The notes under the pieces are model-generated. The model searched no databases and was not told the origin of the DNA. It saw nothing but the letters and a program-made list of their open reading frames with translations. From the NCBI GenBank assembly GCA_003993805.1, contig RSEF01000003.1, forward strand, positions 59,430,668 to 59,494,667: a DNA stretch of 64,000 bases. The letters run 5' to 3'. Source of the stretch: Himantopus leucocephalus. Lineage: Eukaryota; Chordata; Aves; Charadriiformes; Recurvirostridae. Shown here one piece after another: positions 13,901 to 25,790 of this stretch. Each line of letters starts with the position of its first letter. The stretch's first letter is position 1. The translations under genes were made by a program, and so were the position numbers.

Positions 13901-14780
13901 CATTTTACTCCAGAAAGGATTTTGTATCATCAGTTGCACCCTAAAACACAGAGGTCACAGCAGCAATGCAAACTGACCTTTGCAATAATGTTGCTGACGT
14001 AAGGCAGCAGTAGATATAGATTTATACAGTGTCTTGACCAAATCTATACAAGTACTACTACAATTCCAGCTTTTCAACAGTAGATTAACTTTAAGACAGC
14101 AATAACAACAACAAAAAAGTTCATAAAACACTACAGTATGTTCTTAGCAAGATTCTAACAAAATCTGGTGATATACCAAAGCAATTAGTCTTATTTCATC
14201 TTCGGACAAATTAGCAGCTTAGGTGGCTTCAATTTACTGTAGGAAAGCCTTTCTCGCAGCTTTGCTAACTGTGGGGCAGCTCCAGCAAAAGTACCTGTAG
14301 TTCCCAGTGCAAACTAGTAGAGAGAAGTTCCCAGCAGGTTCCTGGACACTGTTTTGTCTAAAGCAACTCAGCCATTCTGTGCAGCAAAGCAGCTACCGCG
14401 TAAGACCTCCTGGCTTTGCTGTGACCAGAGGGGCTGCGCTGCTGTTAGCAATGGGGAGGGATAGGGACAATTTTCAGGCAGAAAGAGGGGGAAAAAAAAA
14501 AAAAAAACCAAAAGGAAAACCCTAATGAAGGCAAGGGCATGGAAGTGACAGTTCAAACCAAGAAGCAGCTCCAAAGCTGTATTGCTACTTTCAGAATCCT
14601 TTAAACGTGCGAAGAAAAGCATGAATTCAAATTAATCAATTGTCTTTTAAAGTAGCTGAGGTAGCACTCTGACTATTACCTGTGCTTTTAGAGTGCATCT
14701 CAAATGTGTCATTCAGGCTTCTGAAGACAAGAAAGATACGAATGAATCACCTTGTTACAAATTAATCACCCTGGGATTAG
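10993..14780. other. AT-rich intergenic sequence, no gene seen
   Basis: No supported gene. It contains an A-run at about 14492-14507. The stretch about 11520-11660 has well-mixed, repeat-free composition that could be conserved non-coding DNA, but sequence alone does not establish this. Confidence 0.6.
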
Positions 14781-14928
14781 GGGTAAAAATTTCAAAAGCA
14801 CCTTAAAATGACTTAGAAATCTAATTCCCATTTTCAGAATTGACTTAGGCAGTTACATCCTGACTCTAGTCAAAAGTCAATGGGATGATAGCTCCTAAAT
14901 CACTCTAATGCATCCAAAAATGTTACCC
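14781..14928. mobile_element. Decayed palindromic MITE-like element B
   Basis: It starts GGGTAAAAATTTCAAAAGCA and ends in TGTTACCC. The reverse complement of the right arm aligns with the left arm over about 50 bp, sharing GGGTAA, a GACTTAG/GATTTAG word, and a TTCCCATT/ATCCCATT end. The AAGTCAATGGGA and TCCTAAAT words resemble an ancient palindromic repeat family of turtles, crocodilians and birds. It is non-coding and non-autonomous. Confidence 0.65.
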
Positions 14929-15973
14929 GTTTCTATATGTAACACAACACCAAGTCCCTCTGCAGTCCCGTTTGCCCTTCAGTGCGTGTCCCAGGCTTCT
15001 GCTTTTTCATCCCTGATTTCAGTCCACATTTACCATATGTTGTGCTTTCATTTTCATTAAACATTTTGAAAGATGGAGGTTTCAAACAGTGAGCTACTCA
15101 TTCATTCATCTTTCCACACAGAAACCTAGCATCACTAGAACACCAATTTCAGACTATTATTTTTAACTAATGAGAAAGAAAATGTTTTTCCTGACACTGA
15201 CAGCAAAATCCGTCTACCCATTTTTATATTTTACAAGACGCGACAGCATGTACCACTGTCACATGTCAGATTACATGCATGTTTTGGTCTTCTTCCCGTT
15301 ATGTGCCCTTTTCTTAAGCTACTGAGCAATCAAAGGATAACCAAAGTATCTTTTGAGTCCTAAGAGGGTAGGGCAATAGTTGAGCTATCTGGATGCTACT
15401 GCTCTTCCATTGACCAGATTATGATAATGTCCCTTTTCCTCCTTGGGGCATTGGAAAAATCTTTTTATTTCTCCATCTCTGTTCCCCTCTAGCCTGTGGC
15501 TGTCACGTCCATTGCATCTGCAACATTATGTTGGTAGCACTTCTATCATAAATGTCTGATTCCACTGTGACACGCGCTGTAGAAAATAAACTAAGGAATA
15601 TGTATGTCTAGATTACACCTATTCACAAGCGTATACGAACGTAGTATCTTGCTCTCTGATACAAAAAAGATGAACTTCCTAGTGCTAGTGAATGACCAGT
15701 TAGAGAAGGGAATTAAGATAGGGCAGGGAGGCAGTGAACAAAAGCAAAAATCACATTCAGATCTGAAGGAAAATGATGTTCACAGTAAGTCGGCAGTCAT
15801 CCTGGCTTTCAGCTCCTTTTATGATTTTCCCCCCTTTTTATTGCTTTCTTCTGAGTCCTTTTGCCCAAGTCTCTGTATTTTTCACTCTTTTGTCCTCTTC
15901 CCTAGACAAAAGCACAGGACTTGGGGAAAAGGATCAGGGAAGGGGAAATTCCTATCCTGACATTTATTTCTTC
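14929..15973. other. AT-rich intergenic sequence, no gene seen
   Basis: No domain-bearing frame. The 118-codon + frame at 15604-15960 has no recognisable motif and overlaps a second frame of similar quality. Confidence 0.6.
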
Positions 15974-16028
15974 GGTGACCTTGACAAAGTCACTTAATTT
16001 ATTGTTTCCCTCGCTGTAACAAAATGGC
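15974..16028 (+). mobile_element. MIR-like SINE core fragment, + strand
   Basis: GTGACCTTGACAAAGTCACT, then TTTCCCTCGCTGTAACAAAATGG, matches the MIR order (TGTGACCTTGGGCAAGT.. then CTCAGTTTCCTCATCTGTAAAATGG) with many substitutions. MIR/CORE-SINE relics are expected at low density in bird genomes. Confidence 0.6.
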
Positions 16029-16099
16029 CAGGAATGAAAACGAAGGCTTTTTCTAACATTCACAACTGCTGTGTGATCCAACCCTATCTGGGCAGTCTG

Positions 16100-16432
16100 C
16101 TTTGAAACCCCTGACGAAGTTAGCGCAGATTCAAGCTGTAATTGTTATCAGTAATGCCTCCCTTCTAGACACACTTTCTGCGGCGGTCAATACCTGTTCG
16201 GCAGCCGGCCATGGTGGGAGAATAGCAATCACCGGAATAAATGCTATGCCCTTTCTCCCAAGCCTGTTGCATCTCAATAAACTCCGCAGTGTCTCCGGCG
16301 AAGAAGGGGGAATTCAAAAGGGTGGTCCCAAATCGGGACTCTGAAGGGCTTTGCATTCAGAATAAGACACTAGGGGAGTATCATGATGACAGCTGCACTT
16401 ACATCACTGAAAATAATTATTCTGATCCATGA
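16100..16432. promoter_or_regulatory. Candidate conserved non-coding element 1
   Basis: A repeat-free island with several CpGs (16180-16330) in AT-rich surroundings. It has dense transcription-factor-like words, including TAATTATT at about 16415, and short competing frames on both strands but no coding signature. The call rests on composition and location upstream of CITED2 only. Alignment with other amniotes would decide it. Confidence 0.25.
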
Positions 16433-19200
16433 ACACAAGCTAAGCCGTAAGAATGGTCTTGTAAGCAAGGTCTGTTTTAATAGAAACATAAGTATTATGC
16501 ATTACAGTCTATTATAAATTGGTTGTAATTTTCTCCTGACACTCTGTGAATTAAACTAGTTAGGATACCAAAAAAAATAACAAATGCCAGAAAGCAGAAA
16601 GCAAGCTCAGTGTCTGAAGGTTAATGATTGCTCATGAAAGCTACAGAAATAAATTATCTGCCTAGGGACACTGTCACATGATCGGCACAAAAGCTGCAAC
16701 AGCCGAAAATGTTTATGTAGAGAAAAAAACACTGTCAGCATCGCAGGGCCCTTCCCCCACCGCTGAGCCGGAGTCCTGAGCCAAACAGCTGCTCCTGACT
16801 GCTTACATTAAACTAATTTGTGCTGCAACATTGCAGCTGCTTAATTTTTAGACTGAACTTTATCACCAATAAGTGTTACAATAACAAGTGATCCAGCCCC
16901 ATCTCTGAAGAAATAGCAAGTTCCTCAACAACAAAGGCAGCTTAAGGTGCCCCCAGTCAAGACAGAAGTAAGAAGACAATGCCCAAAAGGGAATTTTAAA
17001 TCATAACGACCTAGTCTTGGTTTTGCCGGGAAAGGCTTAAAAGGTTGGTTTGCTCCTAAATTAACCAGGGGGGTCAGACTGTGCTCCCAGGCAGATAGGG
17101 GTTGTCCCACCCCGATGTTGGGGACCAGCAGCCGAGAACCACTGCAGAGGCTGATGGAGCGGCAAGGTGGAAGCACGGTGGGGTGCTGGGGCTTCGAGGG
17201 GTGGGCCACCCCCCCCTCCAGCCTGGCCTCCCCCGCACTGGGCATTTGGGGACCACAGTGCAGAGCCCAATCCCTCACACCCTTCTTCCCTTTGCCGGGC
17301 TCCCAGCGGAGCGGGCCACCACCCGCTTGGGGGTTTGGTGCCCCGCAAGCAGCGCTCGCACATCCTTCTGCCCACACGTTCACTGGTGTCTCCTTAAAAC
17401 ATTTATTGCGCTAAACATTTAAAAAGAAGAAGTTGGGGGCGGGGGGGGGGGGANNNNNNNNNNNNGGGGGGGGGGGGAGAAAAAGAAAAGGGGGGGGAGC
17501 CCAGCTCATTCATATCCTAACAGCTTGAAAGCCCTGACCTCCTCCTCACCCCCCTCCCTCTCTCTGCCTCCCCCCCGAAAAAATGTGTTCAAAGGCAGTT
17601 GCATAGGAGGAAGTGTTTACAGAGCGGCGGCGGAGCGGTGCTCCTCGGGTAACAGAAGGGCTGCAATTACCAAATGTCACATGTTGTTCCTCCCATTTTC
17701 CTCTGAGTTATTTCCCTCCGTTAACATGCAGGGCTTCGTCTTTTGCTGAAACAGACACTGACCTGAACCGGTGGTTGATGCCTGCCAAATATGCAGGCAC
17801 TGGGGTTTGGTTTTTTTTTTTGCTACATTTTGGAATTCGGCGGAGTCCATGTGTCAGGCATTTGCTTGCGCTCAGGAAACGCCAGTGCTCAGCCCGAAGC
17901 CCTCCCCGCCCCCTCCCACCCCCCAGCGCTTGGAATGCACAGAAACTTTTCGGGTTTTAATTAGTTTTAATATGATTAATGCTTTTTGCTGCGTATCTTG
18001 TTATATCCAGTGTGCTTGTTAAAAAAAAAAAAAAAAGNCCACTTAAATGCACTGGTCTTAGTTATTAAGAAAACAAATTGAGACAGGGGAAAAAAAAAAA
18101 ACACGGAGAGAGCAATTATACAGTTAAACAAAAAGCTGTAGTTGCTTGCAGGGGTTGCAGATGGACTGTTTGCCTGTGTGCGCTTGGGGAGGAAGAGAGG
18201 CATGGGGAATCGGGAATGGGAACCAAGGGGTGCTCCAGCAGCACACCCCACCTTCTCTGGTCTTCCAACGACCAGCTACGAGAAGGAGATGCTAAATGAC
18301 ATGATGGCTTCTTTCTGTTACATTTAAAAGCATAAAATAAAGCCAGAATCCCTTGAGGCGGGGTGGCTTTTTGGGTTTTTATCAAAATAACATTAGTCGG
18401 ACTTCTGCCCAACAGCAGGAGCTGATGGTATCTGGATCCTGTCTTATTCCCCCCCCCAAATGTGTAAGAATAGGGGTGACTGGATAAACAGGCCCCAGGG
18501 GGGGTTAACTGCTATTCACAGAGCAAAGCTGCAAATGGAAAAAAAAATTTAAGAAGGAAAAAAGTGGGGTAAAGGAGAGAATAGCAAAGTCCCTTGCACC
18601 CTTACCAGATCTTCCTCTCAAGTTTGGCCTTTAAACCTTTAAAACTTTATGGATTTCTTAAAAGAACACCTCTGAAAGAATAACGCAAGGGATAAGACCC
18701 AGCTACAAAACTGGAACTCTCATCTGTACAACACAGGAGAGCAGCGTGAGGGAATAATTGCAAGTGAGGTGAAAGAAAAAAGAAGGAAAGACTGTGTTAA
18801 GGAGTGGTTTGAATCAGGAGTTGTAAGGAAAACAGGGATATTGGAAGAGGAGGCTACCTCAGGTCCAGAGGCTCTATGCCACAAGCCAGAAAAAAACAAA
18901 AGGAGGAATCAAAAGGAAGAGGAAGCACACTCGGAGGGACAGAGATACTTATTAAATAGGACATTTTTAAGTGAAGGGCCTTAAATATGGAATGGGACCA
19001 AAAGCAAGTATGGGGATTCAAAGATAACTTGTAGAAAATTTTCTCCCTCTGAAATTTCAGAGTCCCAGAATTTATTTTTATATCCCAAAAAAGCCCAAAC
19101 CAAACCCAGCAGTCTAACTTAACAATGGCCTTTATAAAACTCATTTGGAGCACAGCCTCCTTGTGCAGTGCAGCAGGGTGAGGAAGGAATTACCCCAGGC
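16433..19200. other. Intergenic sequence with GC-rich patch, gap and homopolymers
   Basis: Includes a GC-rich stretch at 17070-17400 with overlapping frames on both strands and no domain. It also includes a poly-G tract broken by a 12-base gap, A-runs at about 18021-18036 (with an unknown base at 18038) and about 18090-18101, and unique sequence. The CAGCTG-containing interval 16740-16870 is repeat-free and may be regulatory. No gene is supported. Confidence 0.55.
17437..17488. repeat. Poly-G tract containing a 12-N assembly gap
   Basis: G-runs flank N bases at 17454-17465 on both sides. The true tract length is unknown. Such runs block polymerases and are typical breakpoints in short-read assemblies of bird DNA. 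Confidence 0.9.
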
Positions 19201-19310
19201 ACAGAAGGCAGGTTCAGCGCCTGCGGTGAGGTGGGCGCACGGGCAGCGGGCTCTGCGCGCCTCGCTCACGCCTGCGCCCCTGCCGCCGACACTGCATTGC
19301 TCCAGGGGAA
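19201..19310. other. Small isolated CpG-rich patch
   Basis: About a dozen CpGs fall within roughly 100 bp (for example TGCGCGCCTCGC), with AT-rich DNA on both sides. It is too short for a typical promoter island. Overlapping open frames on both strands reflect composition. It could be an unmethylated regulatory patch. Confidence 0.5.
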
Positions 19311-19569
19311 AGGCTGGTGTTCTCCTACCACCCAAATTCTCACCCAAGACCCGAAAACGTTTCCAGGCAAATACGGGTGAAACTAAGTATGTGTCTATAA
19401 AAAGACTTGGTTTCACTGAATCAACATTTTCCAATATTTTTCAAAAAAAATTCCAGGCCAGCATAATATTCATGAGAACAATGAATACTCAGTCAGGTCT
19501 GCACAGCCTGAGCACACGTATACATTTATATGATTCACTTATGATTATACTGAGTGACCTCTAATTCAT

Positions 19570-19790
19570 TCCTTTACCCTTTTTCCTCCAGATGCATTTG
19601 CACACTGACAAACCATTTTCTTTTTAAATCAATTGGCCAGGAAAAAGGTTTCCTCCATCTGCAGAAATTCCTACTCTCGCCATCCAATAAATTTACCCAG
19701 CTGTCATTGTGGAGTGACATGGCAAAATAGCACATTCAGTAAGAGCCATGTGAGAAATTAACTGTGTAAAAAAATAACTTTATCAAGCAT
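19570..19790. promoter_or_regulatory. Candidate conserved non-coding element 2
   Basis: Repeat-free, balanced-composition DNA with clustered motif-like words, such as an E-box CAGCTG directly followed by TCATTGTGG (SOX-like) near 19700, and AATCAATTGG at about 19628. There is no coding signature. The call is inference from texture and position only. Confidence 0.25.
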
Positions 19791-22700
19791 CTTTGACCTC
19801 GCATATTAATCCTGCTCTCTGGGACTTAGTTTAATATTTCAGGGTCATAAGAAGTTCCAAAAATCTTTGTTTTTCTTCCTCCCCAAATTACTTCTAAGGA
19901 CAAAGACAGACAAAATCTATCCCAGAGAGATTTTGTATTAATAAAAATCATAACTTAAAGCTTGACATTTTTCCAGCCTTGCAAAGTAAAAAAGGTAACT
20001 GAAAAGAGAAACCCCTTCTTTCCCAACAGGTCCTTGTGCTTGCATCTAGCTCTTAAAACTTCTTGAAATATCAAATTTCAAACTCCCAATATTTTAAAGT
20101 TATTTTCAGGGATTTTTATGGCTGCCTCTGAGGGCTTGGATAGATATACAGGTGGAAACTACCAGAGTTTACAAGCAGAAAGTAAATTTTTTTTTCTAAT
20201 TTTTTTAAGCTAACTGCTTTGAAAATATTTTTTCTGTTGGCACAAAACATGTATCACATTTCATGTACAAAGTGCCATGGTATAATGGTACTATTCATAC
20301 CAGCATGAGATGACCCACTGTATTTTAATCATTAATAGTGTGGCTGTCCCAAATTCACACTGAAAAAACGTCCTATCATGATATAACGTATTCTCTCTAT
20401 GTACGTATGTAATAAATATATGACTCTACTCTTCACCATCTAAAACCAGTAATTGTTTTCCATTTAGATCCTGCACAAAATGCACCCTATTTATTTTCAC
20501 TGTTAGCAAGAATATATGCCTTCTTATTTCTAATCATCACATAAGCTGAAGCAGCTAATAAGGTATGCAGTGATTTCTAATTCAGAGTATTAATGCTCAT
20601 AGTTACAATACTCACATGTGTTATTTTTTAGAAAGACAAAAGAAGAGCTAATATATATGAAGAACTAACACTGTAAATCTCTTGTCTTATACAATGCTGA
20701 ATATCAGCCATAAATTTTGTGTCCAAGCTACTTCAAAACATTTAGGGATGAGGAGGTACCTGGTTCACATACCAGTGAAGATGCTTAGGTCCGGATTCTT
20801 CCCTCTACATTTCTGCGCTTCATCTAAGCTTATTTTCACAAACTCCAAAATTATGTGGCTGTTGTATCTGTCTTCTGTATTCAATGGAGAAAGAGTAATC
20901 GCTTCAGTGTGCAATCCAGCCCACATAAACCAGAGTTACAATCCTTCTGGATTTGCCCATCTCTCTCCCTTGACTGCAGAGAGAATCTAGAAAACTAAGC
21001 TCTGACAACTTCGTTAAGCACCTAAATTTAGGTAGATCTAGTCTCTGCCTCTAAGAAAATTTAAACGGAAAGAAAGATTTGATGAAAAATGGAAATGAAC
21101 TTTTATGAGAATTTTATTGAGATCTTGTTCCTTTTATCCTGATCAGCTCTAATTAAAAACAATAACTTCATCTTTAGTTAGAAGCTTTGAGCTGTCAGCA
21201 ACAGGATGTCACAGGACTTCTCTAAGAACCCACTTCAATAATTCAAGCAGCCTTGCTAAGCTCACTTTTGAGATCTCAATGTCCTGCTTCTCAGAGGAAC
21301 ACTTCCATGGACCACTCAGAAGGTAAAAAGGACACACAAAGAGTTGCAAGGTGGGGATCTGAAATACATAGGCATATTTGCCTTATCAGCGGGAAAAACA
21401 CAAATCAGGGGACGTGTGCCACAGCAGCTTTCTGACTAGACAGAATTAGGCAAGTTCTAACAAGCACCCTCCACCAAGGATTATAACTTCTCCCTAGACA
21501 CAGCATTTTATTTTATGCATACCTTGGAGTCGAGGGATTTCTAAACAGGTTCTTAAAACACCCCCATAGAAAGAGTACTGGAAGTATAACGTCCAACAGT
21601 GCCCTTTAGGATCTCGCAAGGAAGGAAAAGCACCTCTGGGCAACCATTTTCACATCTGCTATGCGCCAGAGTGGTTCAGCTGGGTGAACCAGGTAAAGTT
21701 ACGCCTGAAAGAATCACTGTTGAAGAGGCCATTTACCCATACTCTATCAATAACCTCTAGCTGCAAAACCGAAAATGAGACACGCTTGGACAGCTGGCAA
21801 GATTGTCAGAGTTGTGACATCGATTCTGGAGCAACACGAGCCCCACATCATTGCCTCTGCGGTTAACAAAATATCTTTTCCTAGCAGTTCTTCATAGAGC
21901 GTTATTAACTGCCTAAGTAATGCAGTGAATCAGCAATGGCTTTCACTAGTCAGAAAAGACAAAGGTCCAAACTCACAATGCCCCCCCAAATGGTCCCAAT
22001 AAACCCAGAACCTCAGTGACAGCTAATGACCAAAACCGAAGAAGTGATGACACTGGATGTGACTTCTGAGGTAGTTATATGTTAATGCTACTTGCCATTC
22101 TGAATGTAGTAATTGAAAATTACTAATTGCAGAGATGAACTGTCAGATATTTTCAAAGGGTTTTTTCATCACAGAAGACCGTGATTTCTACAGAAAGACA
22201 GCCTTAGACATATGAAAATTTCTTTGCTGAAGGAGACCTCTGATTCAAAAGGCAGGGGAAGACTCAAAACAGGGATGGGGGAAGCCAAAGAATGTTTCTC
22301 ATATATGTGCAATCACAGTCCCCTGAAACATCATTTTAGAATAATTTCAAGACAGAAAACCTATTAAAACCCCCACATTTTATATTTATCGTATGAGTAG
22401 CTACAGTTTGGGGGGGGCATAATAAGGTCATGAAGCATAAACAACAAAGTGAATAAGAAAAATAAGAGATCATCTGTTTCGCTGTCTAAAAATCCAACAA
22501 ATCACAATGAATCTTTAAAACAAAGAGTGCAAAAATAGGAGATGAACTTCAGAACAGTCTCACACTGAACCTAATCCCTATTTCATTTAGCTATTAAAAA
22601 AGGGATCATGAAAAGTGCTTTTACAATTTTTTTGTACTAACATTTTTCAGCAAAAGCTGAAGCTGATGCTCAAAATATTTCTAAGGACAATCTGAAAAAA

Positions 22701-25609
22701 ACAAATATATTAAACCTTGAGATGATCCCTTTTTATCCTTTATCATTTAAATTAGAAGGCATGTATATGTCCTAGGACTGGGAGAAGACAAATCATATAT
22801 TTAATTATATAAGTGTGTGGTTTAGGAGCTTCCTGGCAGAACGTCATTTTTTCAGAAATGTTGACTCATGAAAACTGAAGTTAAGCAACTTTGGTTTGAT
22901 TACAAAGAAAGGGAAATGCTGGCAATTCTCCCAACTCAAAGAAGCTATAGCAAAAATTGCTTGAAGATCTAATTCCGTATTTTTTAATTGGAAACCATAT
23001 TTTTTGTTAAAATAAGTTTTTATTAGAGATTTTAATTAGCATATATTTCACAAAGTTCTTAAAATCGAAACTCTGTACTAGCAGAACTTCCCTGCTATCG
23101 ATTTTGGCACAAGTTCTTTCATGTTCAGCTCTGTCTAGTTCAAACTAGTGTAGACACATGACTTAAAAAGAGAATTTCAAAAAGACATTGTTTGCAAAAA
23201 CAAAGCATAATGAATAGATCTGACCACAATGTGAGACCCTGAACGGGATTTAGAGAAAAGAAAGTGCTTTTCAACCTAGAAAAATTCACCAGAACCTGAA
23301 TCCCATTTTCCAGCTCTGTCCAGTCCCTCACTCCCAGCCTCATCCCTCACCTGTCTTGCTGCATGCTCACACCTCCCCAAAACGTGTATTATGAGGAATG
23401 AGTCTGCACACCAGCTGTTAACTGCTGAGCAACTGGTATCTAGGAACAGGGCATGGGTCTATGGGGGCTGCGGTCTACGGGGACACGGAGTCGATATGTG
23501 CCTTACACCACCCTTGATTATAAAGCCACGCCAGAGTCCCCCAGACATCGCGAGTACTGGCTACGAAAGTGCATTTTGATATATCAGGCTAGACACTAAG
23601 ATGGACAAAACCCCTAAACTTGCATGAAGTATGCTTTGAAAAAAATGAGTGGTTTGCTTCATTCATTTTCTACAATATCACAACTTTTATAGCAAAGTCT
23701 GAAGCGTATTCCAAATAAAATGTTTACCCTTTGGGTCAGAATTGTTCATTAGCAGCATCTTCATCTAAGAGTAGATTGCTGATTCAGTAACACTACTTAG
23801 AAGAAAATATCCTGCTTTGCAAGGGCAGTAGAAACTGGCCTTCTCCATGAATTGCCACCATCACTAATGAAAGTGGCTAGCTGGATGGCTAACGAGACCT
23901 CTCATCAGGGAATGTTAATGGAGAGGAATCAACCTTATATGCAATAAGTGAACAATCAGGTAATGGAGTCAAGGAACCATATAGGCAAGGTGGAAAATAA
24001 ATGCCAGGGACTTGAGAAATCTAATCAATGCCTGATTAAGCTAATTGAAGCCTGGCCACTGAAAATTAATGATTCGGAAAATTGCTCCCAGAAACAGAAA
24101 AAAGCAAAGATTGCTGGATCTCACATAAGAGACAGAAGGTTCAAATGTGAAAGCAGTTATCAGGAGATTAATACCTGGTACCCAGGGTACATAAAAGTTT
24201 GATATCTCACCTTTCGCCACATTAAGTATATTGCTTCCCTGCTGCTTCTCCAAGCCCATGCACCCACCAAGTCTCTGAAGTCCATTAGTTTGACTCCTTT
24301 TTAACTGTAAGAATAAAGGGAGCACTAAGACAGGCTGAAAAGAGCAGTAATGTTCTAATTACTCCAGAATGTCTTCCTTTTCAACTTCAGTGAAAACAAA
24401 GGGCCTGTGTTCAAATTGAAAAACATAAAGTAGGGATGCTAAAAATAGCTATGGCGGCATGAAATGCGAAATACACTTTAACATGTACATAGATACAATT
24501 GTTCTAATCCTAATCACCAGAGTTTTCAACTAAAGGCTTCTTTAAAAACCCTTATTGAACTGGAGGTGGGGGGGTTTAACCTATCATCTATGGATTCCTG
24601 GATCTCCAAGGACTACTCCTGGGATCTGCAAGCGGTCATTTTTAAAAAAAAAAAAAAAAAAAAAANCCTAATATCAGAACACTTGCACTTATTGCACAGG
24701 AGCCTGCACCTCTACAAGAAATTTCTCAAGGTACTACAAATCAAAAAAGGTTGAAAACCATTAGGCAGGCAGACCTTTGGCACAGAGAGCTGCCTGAGCC
24801 CGTGGGTGGGCGGGCAGGCAGCCTGAGTTCAGCTCCAGGCACTAGTAATTCAGGCACTTCACTGAGAAACAAGCGGCAATACTTGAGTTTTTAAAACCAT
24901 TAAGATGTAAAAATAGTTACAATTGTACCTTTCCATATGTAGTGCTTTTCTTAGGCCAAGAGATCCCAAACCAAATTCTTGTGGTTTCCATGGAGTTCTG
25001 CTAAGCCACGAAAAGTAGATTGTGGACAGTCCGCAGGAGCATATCAAACAGTACTATAATACATCCATTAAAAGTCTGATGAGAAGAAAGTGCATGCTTT
25101 TACTAGTAGTCATTTCATTCTTAAATTTATTCTGAATTCTTCTGATTATATCATCTGCACCTCATTACTTATTTGAGATGTTCTCTTCGTTGCACTCACA
25201 TTTTTAAAAGCCATCTGTGACAAAATTGAAGGTGTGACAGTAGTCCTTTGGCATAAAAAGATTTAAGGATCACCACTTTAAGACAACACTGATTTTAGCC
25301 TGCCATTGTGGCAACTTTGCTGCCAGCTTTGTTAGTTCTGGCTGAAGTTTGTCTGCATTTCTTTGACCTTGATTACATGATTTTGGAGCATATTTATAAT
25401 TTAATACCTCATTGGCCTTCCATTTCCCAAATTATTAATAAATAGATGAACTCCCATCCATATGTGGGAACCTGAGATACCCCAAAGGTTATTTTTTCCC
25501 CCGAGGAAAATGGAGTATTTTTTCTATTCTGTTTTGTACTCTTTTATCCACACAGGATGTTACTTTCTCAGAGTATTACTCTGCTCAGAACATCAAAGAT
25601 ACTAAAGTG
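19791..25609. other. AT-rich intergenic sequence, no gene seen
   Basis: No supported gene and no recognisable CR1. It includes an A homopolymer of about 22 bases at 24644-24665, ending at an unknown base (24666), and a C-run at about 21982. The frames present are short and domain-free. Confidence 0.6.
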
Positions 25610-25790
25610 TTACTATGCCTAACTCAGACATGCCCTGATGCCTAATGGCATACTTGCATGCAATTAATATGCAGCTACAGAGATTCCCAAAGCTGGCTGA
25701 ATGTGACACTGCTAAGCAAGTCAGCAGTGAAACAGAGGAAATGGGTGGGGTTTCGGCATCAATTCAGCTGAGACAGGCATTCTGCCACGG
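25610..25790. promoter_or_regulatory. Candidate conserved non-coding element 3
   Basis: Contains TTGCATGCAATTAATATGCA (octamer/homeodomain-like half-sites in inverted array) and a GTCAGCA MAF half-site preceded by TGCTAAGCAA. No repeat or coding signature was recognised. Regulatory function is inferred from motif clustering only. Confidence 0.25.

Noticed and set aside
16925..17422. Cluster of overlapping frames of about 60-152 codons on both strands at 17 kb
   Set aside because: Open in multiple frames on both strands because of local GC-richness. No domain, and adjacent to a poly-G gap.
22465..22490. AGAGATCATCTG as a CR1 3' end
   Set aside because: A single short word; the flanking sequence does not follow the CR1 order.
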